From positions 1 to 49,616 of the IMG/VR virus record IMGVR_UViG_3300025132_000059: a stretch of DNA of 49,616 nt; one strand, 5' to 3'. The notes under the pieces were generated by a model, which ran no database searches, was not told the DNA's origin, and saw only the letters and a program-made list of their open reading frames with translations. Of the stretch, positions 22,219 through 30,507 are shown in pieces. Source of the DNA: a virus. Made by a program: the position numbers and the translations under genes. Positions within the stretch are counted from its first letter, which is position 1. Every line of letters begins with the position of its first letter.

Positions 22219-22650
22219 ATGGCAAAGAAAAAGGCAGGAGCTAGAAAACGCGCTGAAGATTTTATTCAGGCAATCGGCACTGCCGGTGGAGCTCTCGGTG
22301 CTCCTGGTCTCGTACAGTTTGGTGCAGGTGATATTCAACGTCAGGTCGCTTTAGGCCAGACTGATGAATACTCTGGATATCGTGCCCAGGACATGGAAGC
22401 TGGTGTTGGAAGCCCTAATACACCTACACCGCCCATGCCAAGAGATTTGGACAGTGCGTATTTAAAGCTGAACTTACCAGGTTCACCGCTTCCGCAAAAC
22501 GCAATGTTTATGCCAAACAACATGGCTGTAGCTGAATTTCAGCAGGAGCAGATTGCGGCTAGTGCTCAGCAATTCCTGATGCAACGTCTCCCTATGACCG
22601 GCCAGTTACCCATGGGTGTAATGCAACCCAAATCTAAAAAAGGATCTTGA
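22219..22650 (+). CDS. Hypothetical head-cluster protein, 143 aa
   Basis: Start set at the ATG at 22219 (MAKKKAGARKRAEDFIQ); a TTG two codons earlier is possible. Basic N-terminus, Gly/Pro-rich middle and a Met/Gln-rich helix near the end (FLMQRLPMTGQLPMGVM). It follows the terminator, so it needs its own promoter; TAGAAT at 22173 is a weak candidate. Overlaps the next start codon as TGATGATG. Confidence 0.6.
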   Translation: MAKKKAGARKRAEDFIQAIGTAGGALGAPGLVQFGAGDIQRQVALGQTDEYSGYRAQDMEAGVGSPNTPTPPMPRDLDSAYLKLNLPGSPLPQNAMFMPNNMAVAEFQQEQIAASAQQFLMQRLPMTGQLPMGVMQPKSKKGS

Positions 22651-22886
22651 TGATGGACAACTCTAAAGCAAAAGAAGCCTTAAAAAAAGCCATGATGGCT
22701 AAAGCCATGGCGTCTATTGATCCAGAAGTTCAGGGTCAAATGTCAGCCATGCAACCTGCAGATGGCCTTATCAATCCCTATGGACGCATCGGCACTGTTG
22801 GCGCTAACACTTATAACCCTGGAAACATGGTGGATGGTTCACCTATTGGCGAAGCTCGCGCAGTAGGCCGCCAATTAATGCCTTAA
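22650..22886 (+). CDS. Small Met/Ala/Gly-rich protein, 78 aa
   Basis: ATG at 22650 or 22653. Starts with a Lys/Ala/Met helix (SKAKEALKKAMMAKAMASID), then a Gly/Asn region with NPYGRIGTVGANTYNPG. It sits just before the capsid promoter. Could be a head accessory or disordered linker protein; function unknown. Confidence 0.6.
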   Translation: MMDNSKAKEALKKAMMAKAMASIDPEVQGQMSAMQPADGLINPYGRIGTVGANTYNPGNMVDGSPIGEARAVGRQLMP

Positions 22887-22908
22887 ATAATCCGGGTTGA
22901 TAAATTGT

Positions 22909-22917
22909 TGCTATAAT
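22909..22917 (+). promoter_or_regulatory. Extended -10 promoter of the capsid transcript
   Basis: TGCTATAAT, a perfect extended -10 (TGnTATAAT). No -35 with normal spacing, as is usual for this class. Predicted start of transcription is near 22924, at the foot of the first 5'-UTR hairpin. Confidence 0.65.
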
Positions 22918-22925
22918 TTTTTGTA

Positions 22926-22963
22926 ATGGAATGAAAATTTCCATATAGAGGATATGTGTCCTC
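22926..22963 (+). promoter_or_regulatory. Two tandem 5'-UTR hairpins before the major capsid gene
   Basis: ATGGAA (22926-22931) pairs with TTCCAT (22939-22944), and GAGGAT (22948-22953) pairs with GTCCTC (22958-22963, one G-T pair). The first stem would lie at the very 5' end of the predicted transcript, 57 nt ahead of the next signal, the capsid ATG. 5'-terminal stems protect highly expressed mRNAs from decay. Confidence 0.55.
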
Positions 22964-23000
22964 AAGTATCAGCGTACTAAAACTCTGCTGAGAAATTCCT

Positions 23001-24143
23001 ATGTTCATCGATAACGACTTTCCCAAGCTGTTGGGTGCGGAACTGTACCGCCCCCATCCGGCTTATGTCGTGGAGATGGCCTGCGAGCCTGTAGTTGTCC
23101 ACGACTTCACCAAGCAGCCTGGTCAAACCGTGCAGCTGGATCGTTACCGCTTCTTCGGTAACCCCGGCACGAAGACCAGCCGCGAGCGTACCCAAGACCA
23201 AACGATCGGAACCGCTAACAGCCGTTCTATCGTCAAAGACAAAGTTCTGGTGTCACTCCGTGAGTACACCGGTCCTGCCGATCCGAATAACACCAGCCTC
23301 CCGAGCACCTTCAAGATTGCCCGCGAGACTCTGATGACCGCGCAGCGTCTGCTGCTGGACACCGGGAACCTCAACATGTTCCACCAGTCCATCGGTTCTT
23401 TGACTCTGCTGGACGACTATCGCCGCTGGCGCGACCGTGTATTCTTGGACGAGCTGTTCAAGTCCGAGTCACGTGGTCAGTCTTCTGACAGCCAAGGTGG
23501 TTACTACTACCCTAACGACCATTCCAAGACTGGTGCAACCGTTGCAGCTTACACCGCTACCGAGTATGCCTCTGAGCGCTTTAAGTTCAACGTCAAGACC
23601 GACCTTCTGAACGTCGTCAAGAGCCTGCGTAAGCGTAACGTTCCTGTGTTCCAGGACGGCTACTACCGCTGTATCGCTGATCCCTCCTTCATGAAGGATC
23701 TGCGTGCTGATCAAGGCTTCCGCGAAGTGGCTCGTTACCCTGGCATGGGTCAGCCCAACCCGCTGATGGGTATGTCTTCGCCTAACGCTGCTCTGTATCA
23801 GGGCGGTCAGTACGGCCAAGCACAATTCGTGGCTGGCGAGCCTATTATGCCTTCTGGATTCGTCTTCGAGGGTGTCCGCTTCTTCGAGTCCACCAACTTC
23901 CCCGACAAGACCGCTACCGTCGACATTGGCGATGGCAACGGTGCTTCAAGCCGAACTACCCCTGCTGGTCTGTTCTTCGGTCCTCAGGCTGTTGGCGTTG
24001 GTATCGGTGGCCCTAATGCTCAGGTACTGATTAATAACAACGACGATTTCAGTCGCTTCATTATTCTTATCTGGCAACTTTATGCTGGTTTCGCGAACCT
24101 GAATAAGGACTTCGTGACCACCGCCTTCACCGTTACTGAGTGA
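23001..24143 (+). CDS. Major capsid protein
   Basis: 380 aa, a normal length for a phage capsid subunit, placed after portal and scaffold, GC-rich with strongly biased codons and its own promoter and 5' UTR. Starts MFIDNDFPKLLGAELYRPHP; includes QPGQTVQLDRYRFFGNP, an Arg-rich segment (TKTSRERTQDQT) and a C-terminal half with VARYPGMGQPNPLMG. The fold is presumably HK97-like but I cannot confirm that from sequence alone. No strong Shine-Dalgarno is seen before the ATG. Ends TGA-TAA. Confidence 0.85.
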   Translation: MFIDNDFPKLLGAELYRPHPAYVVEMACEPVVVHDFTKQPGQTVQLDRYRFFGNPGTKTSRERTQDQTIGTANSRSIVKDKVLVSLREYTGPADPNNTSLPSTFKIARETLMTAQRLLLDTGNLNMFHQSIGSLTLLDDYRRWRDRVFLDELFKSESRGQSSDSQGGYYYPNDHSKTGATVAAYTATEYASERFKFNVKTDLLNVVKSLRKRNVPVFQDGYYRCIADPSFMKDLRADQGFREVARYPGMGQPNPLMGMSSPNAALYQGGQYGQAQFVAGEPIMPSGFVFEGVRFFESTNFPDKTATVDIGDGNGASSRTTPAGLFFGPQAVGVGIGGPNAQVLINNNDDFSRFIILIWQLYAGFANLNKDFVTTAFTVTE

Positions 24144-24162
24144 TAAAGGAGGTACTTAACTA

Positions 24163-24978
24163 ATGGCATCTTACAAAGCTGAAGCCGGTGCTATTCTTCA
24201 ACCCGGTAATCAAATCTCTCGCCTGTCCTCCTATAACACCGAAGGTGTTTATGGTCTGCCCGGCGTGGAAGCTTATGAGCTGATCGGCTACGTTAAAATC
24301 AATAACGCATCTGCCGATAAAGCTAGCTACAAGAGCTTCAACATCACCATCCCTTCTCCCGACCGCCGTCCTGATGACCGCGTTCGTGACGATCGGACTT
24401 CCATGGTTGTCCAAGCCGACGCTACCCGCCCTAGTTATATCTATGGCGCGTCTCTGGCTCTGGCTCAGGACATCCCTGCAGGTGGTCTCGCGACCTTCCC
24501 TGCTTCCCCTGTCACTGCTGACCTGGAAGGCACCAACACCGAGGTGCTGCTCCTGGGTCCCGACAACTCCGGTAACCCCCTGGGTATCCCCGGTACTCAG
24601 CTCAACGGCCTTGCCGCTGCTAGCTCCAGCCTGACCATTGGTGCCTCTGGCATCGCTCAGGGTACTAGCGACGTCACCGCTGCTGACCTGCCCTTCTGGA
24701 CCTCTGTGACCTCCACCATCGCAGCTGGCGACGCCGCCAACTCGATGATGTACAAGGTGACTGCTGACACCACCATGAAGGTGTACAACCTCAACGCTGT
24801 TGCAAACACCACCATCACTGGTGACGGTGTGAACATCAGCGCTGCTGACATCACCGCTGGCAAGGCTGCCTACCTGGTCTGCCGCGTCAACTACCTGCGT
24901 CCTGCTGCAGCTGCTAGCTGGAACGACATTCAGGGCCTGGTTGACTTCGCTTCTCAGGTCGGCGGTAGCGACTCCTGA
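24163..24978 (+). CDS. Abundant head protein, candidate decoration protein, 271 aa
   Basis: Preceded by a strong AAAGGAGG. Beta-rich, Ala/Thr/Ser-rich, with few charged residues and highly biased GC-rich codons like the capsid gene, so probably very highly expressed. YGLPGVEAYELIGYVKI near the start, then long beta segments (TAADLPFWTSVTSTIAAGD). A capsid decoration or second head protein is the most likely role. A strong terminator follows. Confidence 0.65.
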   Translation: MASYKAEAGAILQPGNQISRLSSYNTEGVYGLPGVEAYELIGYVKINNASADKASYKSFNITIPSPDRRPDDRVRDDRTSMVVQADATRPSYIYGASLALAQDIPAGGLATFPASPVTADLEGTNTEVLLLGPDNSGNPLGIPGTQLNGLAAASSSLTIGASGIAQGTSDVTAADLPFWTSVTSTIAAGDAANSMMYKVTADTTMKVYNLNAVANTTITGDGVNISAADITAGKAAYLVCRVNYLRPAAAASWNDIQGLVDFASQVGGSDS

Positions 24979-25000
24979 TCTTTTAATCAGATATCTATAT

Positions 25001-25027
25001 GGCGGGTCCTTGAGGCCCGCTTTTTTA
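25001..25027 (+). terminator. Intrinsic terminator after the capsid unit
   Basis: Stem GCGGGTC / GGCCCGC (one G-T pair) with loop CTTGA, followed by TTTTTT and ATT. Closes the two-gene capsid transcript. Confidence 0.9.
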
Positions 25028-25051
25028 TTGCCTCAAAAGTTAATTTTGTTA

Positions 25052-25060
25052 TGCTATAGC
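25052..25060 (+). promoter_or_regulatory. Candidate extended -10 promoter
   Basis: TGCTATAGC, 25 nt after the terminator and 18 nt before the ATG of the HhH gene. Four of six -10 positions match and the TG extension is present. Confidence 0.5.
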
Positions 25061-25077
25061 TGTGAACTAATGTCTTT

Positions 25078-25518
25078 ATGCTGTACCAAAACAAAGTAAC
25101 TGGTGGACTTGTCGAAGTCATCTCACAGCATGGTGAGGGCATCAAGATGTGTCTCGATGCTAATGAAGAAGTCCTGTACCTCAATGACGAGGATCTAGTG
25201 CCCCATTTGGAGGCGACGACCCAGCAAATTAAGGATGAAGAGCGATTGACTGAGTCTCTTGCATCTGAAGGTGTCCGTCCTGCGAAACCCACCAAAAAAG
25301 AGACATTCCCTGTTGACACACGGGTAAATCTGAACCTTGCATCAGCTCGTCAAATCGCTGATTCTTTACCTGGTGTAGGGCTTAAAACTGCACGAGATAT
25401 CAAGGACTTGCAGCTGTCACTCCCTGGTGAACGCTTTTCTCGTCTTGAGCAACTCAAGAGCATCAAGCGTGTCGACTGGGATGAGATCTTCAAAGAGAAT
25501 CTGGTGCGCGTAGAGTAA
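25078..25518 (+). CDS. Helix-hairpin-helix protein, 146 aa
   Basis: Beta-rich N-terminus (LYQNKVTGGLVEVISQHGEG) and a C-terminal helix-hairpin-helix unit at about 82-146: VNLNLASARQIADSLPGVGL, TARDIKDL, ERFSRLEQLKSIKRV. The ASA...LPGVG..TA..I pattern is that of ComEA-type HhH domains, which bind DNA non-specifically. Sitting right after the capsid genes, it may be a head-completion protein touching packaged DNA, or a packaging/recombination factor. Confidence 0.75.
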   Translation: MLYQNKVTGGLVEVISQHGEGIKMCLDANEEVLYLNDEDLVPHLEATTQQIKDEERLTESLASEGVRPAKPTKKETFPVDTRVNLNLASARQIADSLPGVGLKTARDIKDLQLSLPGERFSRLEQLKSIKRVDWDEIFKENLVRVE

Positions 25519-25582
25519 TTATTGGCGCGTGTTAGTCTGTTATTGGTGCATAAAATTCTGCACAATAGCAGTGGTCTGGTAA

Positions 25583-26062
25583 ATGCAGCTAGATAGTTTC
25601 ATACAATCAAAGGTACGTTGGCACCTCGGTTACAACTTAACCTCAATCCCTGCTGGTGACTTAGCGCGATTGCAAGAGGCATTAGATAATGTCCAGGACT
25701 CTTTTTGGGTCAGCAAGATTGTCGAGCAGGTCAATCGTTGCGACGAGGCTGAAAAGCGTACTGATATGACCGGGACCATGAATAATTCAACGGTCCCTCG
25801 CGGTCGTATCGAGTCAATCGCAGGTGACGTTGACCGGACAATTGCGACCACAGACTTCAAGGAAACACTGAAAACGTGGACACAGATATACTTGTACGAA
25901 ACAGATAGATTAGCGTTGCATTTATATGTACCGAATTATCGCAACCCTGAGCAAGCGCGGTATCGCTTCAATAGGGAAGGGGCTGAATTCATTCAGGCTT
26001 TACCTGGGCCTGCTGATGTTGCTGTTGGCACCCGCATTCATTTCGAAACCAATTTCCGCTGA
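25583..26062 (+). CDS. Putative head-tail adaptor, 159 aa
   Basis: Helical N-terminus (MQLDSFIQSKVRWHLGYNLT, LARLQEALDNVQDSFWVS), then a beta-rich C-terminal part. Position between head and tail genes and size suit a head-tail connector or completion protein; the sequence does not prove it. The C-terminal 137 nt are also open in the frame of the lytic transglycosylase, see that entry. Confidence 0.6.
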   Translation: MQLDSFIQSKVRWHLGYNLTSIPAGDLARLQEALDNVQDSFWVSKIVEQVNRCDEAEKRTDMTGTMNNSTVPRGRIESIAGDVDRTIATTDFKETLKTWTQIYLYETDRLALHLYVPNYRNPEQARYRFNREGAEFIQALPGPADVAVGTRIHFETNFR

Positions 26063-26066
26063 GACG

Positions 26067-26702
26067 ATGAGTCTTTCAATTAAACAGACCGCAAGCATTC
26101 TCAAAAAAGCGGGATTTAAGGATGCAGATATTCCGATCATGGTTGCGATCGGTATAGGGGAATCTGGACTGAACCCTAAAGCACATAATCCGACGTACCC
26201 AGACGATTCATTCGGTCTTTTTCAGATCAATATGCTGGATGATGCAAGGAATGACTATTTTCTTGGAGCAGAGAGACGTGCGCGTTACGGTCTCAAATCT
26301 AATGAAGAATTAAAAGATCCGCTGACAAACGCCAAGGCTGCTCTTGACATTAGAAATACCCAAGGTCTAGATGCTTGGTCCGTTCATAAACATGGTATCG
26401 CCGACAAGCACCTTCCCCGGGTGCTTAAGGAGTTGTCAGGCGGGATTCCTGATGCACCCGCCTCGACAGAGTTTGCACAGGACTACGCCAAAAAGGTCCA
26501 AGGTAAGGATCCTGTCAATGTCCTTGCATTAAAAGATGGCGTCCAGGGTGTTCTAGACAAGACGTCAGGTAAATTCACTGCAAAAGATTTTACGGATGCC
26601 GAAGCTCTTCGCTATGAGCGGTACGGCGGCAAGATCCCTGAAGAAAATAAAAACGTGCTTGAAAAGACACAGGACTTTGTCAAGAGCTATTTCTTACGAT
26701 GA
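26067..26702 (+). CDS. Lytic transglycosylase (SLT/lysozyme-like), virion-associated, 211 aa
   Basis: Cleaves peptidoglycan glycan strands, typically helping the phage cross the cell wall at infection. Shows the SLT signature IPIMVAIGIGESGLNP with catalytic E32, then SFGLFQIN at 48-55 and a helical remainder (DPLTNAKAALDIRNTQG, WSVHK). Start set at 26067, 5 nt after the previous stop. An in-frame ATG at 25926 would add a hydrophobic segment (LYLGLLMLLLAPAFIS) inside the previous gene, which would make it a secreted form; open question. Overlaps the next gene by 4 nt. Confidence 0.75.
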   Translation: MSLSIKQTASILKKAGFKDADIPIMVAIGIGESGLNPKAHNPTYPDDSFGLFQINMLDDARNDYFLGAERRARYGLKSNEELKDPLTNAKAALDIRNTQGLDAWSVHKHGIADKHLPRVLKELSGGIPDAPASTEFAQDYAKKVQGKDPVNVLALKDGVQGVLDKTSGKFTAKDFTDAEALRYERYGGKIPEENKNVLEKTQDFVKSYFLR

Positions 26703-26998
26703 GATTTGCTCAAGTCCCTGGTTATAGCCAAGCATTTCCTGTCACCTACAGGAATATGTATAACGACTATTCAATGGTAAGTGCTGGGTTGAGCGATCCT
26801 TTCCAACCTGGTAAGAAAGAAAAGCACACTCCCTGCAATTTCGTTGTTTCTTACACAGGTGAGAACGATCCTCGCTTTCAGCTAAATAATCCTGCTTACA
26901 TGCGTGAGGTCACAAGGTCTTATGCAGACAACATTCCCCAAGTTGTTCTTAACAAAAAGCCCGTACAAGCGACATGGTCAAACCAACCACAGAACTAG
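26699..26998 (+). CDS. Hypothetical tail-cluster protein, 99 aa
   Basis: Starts MRFAQVPGYSQAFPVTYRNM; polar, Asn/Pro/Tyr-rich, with one Cys. Coupled to the previous gene by ATGA, and its last 25 nt overlap the next one. Probably a small virion component, no family recognised. Confidence 0.6.
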   Translation: MRFAQVPGYSQAFPVTYRNMYNDYSMVSAGLSDPFQPGKKEKHTPCNFVVSYTGENDPRFQLNNPAYMREVTRSYADNIPQVVLNKKPVQATWSNQPQN

Positions 26999-27207
26999 GT
27001 TATATGTACGGCATTCGTAGGAATGCAGTACCAAGAGAGCGCTCTGGACCGAGCAACTCGGGTAAATTCTTTTATGGACAGAGAGGACGTATGGCTGGAG
27101 AAAGACTTCAGTTAGACTTATTACAACCTGAAGAACTTCCGAATCCTTACACTAAAGGCGATCGTCTCGCAAAAAGATTCCAAGACTTTAGTGATTCTTT
27201 GATCTAA
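26974..27207 (+). CDS. Hypothetical basic protein, 77 aa
   Basis: Starts MVKPTTELGYMYGIRRNAVP; Arg/Gly-rich first half (RERSGPSNSGKFFYGQRGRM), acidic Leu-rich second half. Its start overlaps the 3' end of the previous gene in another frame by 25 nt. Function unknown. Confidence 0.6.
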   Translation: MVKPTTELGYMYGIRRNAVPRERSGPSNSGKFFYGQRGRMAGERLQLDLLQPEELPNPYTKGDRLAKRFQDFSDSLI

Positions 27208-27212
27208 TTACC

Positions 27213-27362
27213 ATGGCTGACAAGAAAATGCCTCCTGAGCTTCTTGCTCACTTTAAGAAAAAAGCTGAAGGCAAGGAAGACGATAAAAAGTCTGACAAAG
27301 ATAAGCGTAAGGAAGCCCTTGAAAAGGCCAAGGGTCGCATGAAAGAAAAGAAAAAGGGTTAA
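27213..27362 (+). CDS. Small Lys/Glu-rich protein, 49 aa
   Basis: ATG at 27213, TAA at 27360-27362. MADKKMPPELLAHFKKKAEG and then almost only Lys, Asp, Glu and Ala. Highly charged and probably disordered or helical when bound; could bind nucleic acid. Found 5 nt after the previous stop, before a promoter. Confidence 0.6.
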   Translation: MADKKMPPELLAHFKKKAEGKEDDKKSDKDKRKEALEKAKGRMKEKKKG

Positions 27363-27373
27363 TCCAATACCGC

Positions 27374-27379
27374 TATAAT
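27374..27379 (+). promoter_or_regulatory. Candidate -10 box (TATAAT)
   Basis: Perfect TATAAT within GCTATAAT, 27 nt before the GTG start of the next gene. No matching -35 at normal spacing. It matches the GCTATAnT pattern before other late genes. Confidence 0.5.
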
Positions 27380-27406
27380 ACAGTTAACGTAACCCGCTGA
27401 ATAAAC

Positions 27407-28195
27407 GTGTCGAGCAGTAGTTCTAATAAGCAGCCGATGATGATCGATCGGCCAGCGACGACATCGACCTTATTGACTGTAGCTTCGGGCCAGGACTTTT
27501 CGACAAGCCTTGTCCCTACTGCAGTTGGTAACGCCACTAAGGTGTTTGATGTCGACTCTGCCGCTACGGACACGTCTATTTCCGGTGCATATATTGATGA
27601 GATTTTCCTACAGTACACGAAGCGTGTAATTGAGAAGATCGATGCTAAGAGTGCGGTAGCCGGAACCTATTCAGCGAATGGCACATCGATTACGGTGACT
27701 ATTACTGCCGGACACAATGTTCAGGTAGGTCAAAAAGTTTTCTTAGATATCACGACTCGTAGCTCTGGTACTGATCCTATTGACCAGGAAGCAACGGTCA
27801 CAGCAGTCACGCCTACGACTTTTGTTGCGACCATTGGTTCAATCAGCGGCACCATCACCGGCAATGTCAGCTGCTTCTTACCAATTGATATTTGTTTTTA
27901 CCTTGTAAACGTTGGTACTGTCAGTAACACCAACCAGTTCTTCCCTCTTTTTGTCGCCAGCATTCCTGCGACTTACGAGAACACCAATTACAGCCTGACT
28001 GTTAACGAGGTGCTCCCTCTAATTAATCACCCTGTGGTGCAGGCCGGTGCGAATTTCACAGGAGCCAATAGCAAGGTCTCTCCTAAGCTCCGTGGCTTGA
28101 TGCTGAATCGTGGTCAAGCTCTTTATGCAGCTGCCAGCGGCGCATCTGCCCTTACAAACGGCTTCTATGTTGGCGTCCAGGGCGGTTACTATTGA
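27407..28195 (+). CDS. Tail protein with one beta-repeat domain, 262 aa
   Basis: GTG start at 27407 (MSSSSSNKQPMMIDRPATTS). Beta-rich. Residues about 84-155 match the beta-repeat of the following protein: GTYSANGTSITVTI, then VQVGQKVFLDITTRSSGTD, then TPTTFVATI. Adjacent to the large tail protein, it is likely its partner in the tail tube or baseplate; the exact role is not certain. Confidence 0.7.
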   Translation: MSSSSSNKQPMMIDRPATTSTLLTVASGQDFSTSLVPTAVGNATKVFDVDSAATDTSISGAYIDEIFLQYTKRVIEKIDAKSAVAGTYSANGTSITVTITAGHNVQVGQKVFLDITTRSSGTDPIDQEATVTAVTPTTFVATIGSISGTITGNVSCFLPIDICFYLVNVGTVSNTNQFFPLFVASIPATYENTNYSLTVNEVLPLINHPVVQAGANFTGANSKVSPKLRGLMLNRGQALYAAASGASALTNGFYVGVQGGYY

Positions 28196-28204
28196 TTGTC
28201 AACC

Positions 28205-30505
28205 ATGCCTTTCGAAGTCAGCGGGTTTGGAGACTCCTCGAACGGTGGGTTTGATTCTAAATTTACAAAAAAGTTCGATAAGCTAACTGATTTTGGTTCT
28301 AAAAAACCAAAACCCTTTGTCCCGCGTGCTTTTAATTTTGAGCCTGCTGACGCAGAAAGCGATAGTGAGACAAAGTTCTACAACCGAGACGCACTTTGGA
28401 ACCGCTGGCGTCGTGGCTACGATCTTTACAGCATCACGCAGACGTATCTAGGTTCTAATTCGAGGGAAAGAAACACCAGAGGTGATTTTCGGATGTACTG
28501 CTCATTTCAGCAGTTCCCTGGTGTGTTTATTCCAGCAAGAATTTTTACATTTCCAAGTAGTAGTACTGAAATTGATGAGCAGATTGTCGCTATTCGCGAT
28601 ACGGACAGCTTCAATTGTTACGAGTTTGGGTTGCCCATTGAACAGGTTAGGTATTTAGGACCGGTTATTGAGGGTACATACAGTCAATCAGGCACTTCTA
28701 TAACAATTTCAAAGTCAGATCATGGTTTTTTGATCAATGAAAACGTTGCATTGGTCATTGAAACGGGTTCAGGAATCAGTGAGACACTGACTATCTCTGC
28801 TGTTACACAAAATACTTTTACTTGCACAGCTTCGACAAGTCTCACGACAAGCGGTAACTTAGATTTCAGACTGTCTACAACCTTCAATGACTTACGTTGG
28901 ACGCAAATGCGTGCGAAAGTACGTTTTATTCCGCCTACTGGTAACTTTTTAAAGAATGAAAGAATGACAGATCGGGTCATTGAGCGTGACCCAGGTTTGG
29001 ATGCTACATATTCACAATCAACGACGACAATTACAGTGACATGTTCTCAGGATCACGGCCTAAGTACAGGCAATAAGGTGTTTCTGGAGGTGTCTACAGG
29101 CTCAGCGGTTACAAATTTATACGATGTAACCGTAATAAATTCAACTCGATTCACTGTCACTTCTCTTACAAGTGCTACAACCTCTGGTAACGCCAAGGTA
29201 TTCAGGCGTATTCGAGGGTTTGACTATAACGATTATGTAGGATATACGTGCACAGGCATTGATACACAGAGCGAGGAGATTTTATTTCAGCGAGCTGATA
29301 GCTATGCAACAAAAATCGTGAATGATCGCCCGACTACGATTACCCCTGCACATAGAGGATTTACTGTCGGGCGTTTTTTATCTACTGAGATTCGTTATCA
29401 GTGCAGCTGCTCTGATTTCATGCGTCGTGAGCGATTTAATCTTTACAAAGAGGCAACAAGGCGTCAATTTCCATCAACGACTATCAACAATGTTAAGCCT
29501 GGACAAAGACAAGACCGTGATGGCAATGTTATTAACACGAGGGACGACGTTGGTGTCTATAGTGACTTTGGTTACGTTGCTGTAAACAACTTTTATAATC
29601 TTCCTACCTATGAGGACAGCACTGAGTTCTCATACCCGAATCTTTTATACTATCAAGCACGTTGGTGTAAGCATATTTATGCTGCAATGTGGTCAGTAGT
29701 ACATGATGAAGGCAATAATCCAATTGATATTACGGCTAGTTACACACAAAATGGGCCGTTAATTACCGTATCCGCTCCAAACCACGGTTTGAGTGTCAAT
29801 ACACGTGTCCGTTTTGAGATCACCAGTGGCAATGTTTTAGATGGGGAGTACACAGTATCATCTGTACCAGACCCAAACACGTTTACTGTCATTTATCCAT
29901 TTTCACAAACGGCAATTCTCGGTTATTGCGTAGTCAAAAGCTTGAAAAAACACGAATATGTTGGCGCGTGGCTACGAGAGCCTAGTGACCAGCCTCTTGG
30001 CATCGCTTTAGAACGTTTTTATGACAATTTGGAAAAAGAAAACAGCAGGGTAAGAGAATCTGCAGAGCGTTTATCTACATATGGTTACGGATTGCCCTGG
30101 AGTGGTACTAAAGAGGTCATTGGTAATCGTAATCAGCCGGAAATTGTTGGTAATTTCGATGACAATATTGTCAGCATGCTAGTTACTGACAGTATTAGAC
30201 GAAATCAGAATGACGATGTCGACAGAGATGGCGTCACGAAGAACACAACCACCAACTTGGTTCTTATGATGCAAAAAGTCTTCAATATTGACGTTGACTT
30301 AGTGCAAGACACCCGAATGGGGATGTTAGACCAGCCTTTGACGGAATATACGTCTGAATTTCAGTTTGGAGAGGTTGATGGTGGCCGTTATATTAGTTCT
30401 GTGCTTGTGGACGAGGGCACTGAGAGTAAACTGGACTGTAAAACGTATAATCCAGTGGTCGAGCAAGTTATTTTTGTTGATTCTGGTCTTTACATCAATA
30501 CTTAG
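28205..30505 (+). CDS. Large tail protein with three beta-repeats and a SWIM-like CxC...CxH motif, 766 aa
   Basis: Starts at the ATG at 28205 (MPFEVSGFG); a TTG three codons upstream is possible. Beta-repeats at about 156-222, 266-332 and 510-572 share the pattern YSQSGTxIT, HGLxxGxxVxL and TxTTFTV. Between repeats two and three, QCSCSDFMRRERF (C400, C402) and RWCKHIYAAMW (C488, H490) form the C-x-C and C-x-H parts of a SWIM-type zinc motif, with about 85 residues between them, longer than usual. Probably a tail tube or baseplate protein. Confidence 0.75.
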   Translation: MPFEVSGFGDSSNGGFDSKFTKKFDKLTDFGSKKPKPFVPRAFNFEPADAESDSETKFYNRDALWNRWRRGYDLYSITQTYLGSNSRERNTRGDFRMYCSFQQFPGVFIPARIFTFPSSSTEIDEQIVAIRDTDSFNCYEFGLPIEQVRYLGPVIEGTYSQSGTSITISKSDHGFLINENVALVIETGSGISETLTISAVTQNTFTCTASTSLTTSGNLDFRLSTTFNDLRWTQMRAKVRFIPPTGNFLKNERMTDRVIERDPGLDATYSQSTTTITVTCSQDHGLSTGNKVFLEVSTGSAVTNLYDVTVINSTRFTVTSLTSATTSGNAKVFRRIRGFDYNDYVGYTCTGIDTQSEEILFQRADSYATKIVNDRPTTITPAHRGFTVGRFLSTEIRYQCSCSDFMRRERFNLYKEATRRQFPSTTINNVKPGQRQDRDGNVINTRDDVGVYSDFGYVAVNNFYNLPTYEDSTEFSYPNLLYYQARWCKHIYAAMWSVVHDEGNNPIDITASYTQNGPLITVSAPNHGLSVNTRVRFEITSGNVLDGEYTVSSVPDPNTFTVIYPFSQTAILGYCVVKSLKKHEYVGAWLREPSDQPLGIALERFYDNLEKENSRVRESAERLSTYGYGLPWSGTKEVIGNRNQPEIVGNFDDNIVSMLVTDSIRRNQNDDVDRDGVTKNTTTNLVLMMQKVFNIDVDLVQDTRMGMLDQPLTEYTSEFQFGEVDGGRYISSVLVDEGTESKLDCKTYNPVVEQVIFVDSGLYINT

Positions 30506-30507
30506 AC

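Noticed and set aside
22897-22917. TTGATA as a -35 for the capsid promoter
   Set aside because: The spacer to TATAAT is only 9 nt, so it cannot act as a normal -35; the extended -10 reading was kept.
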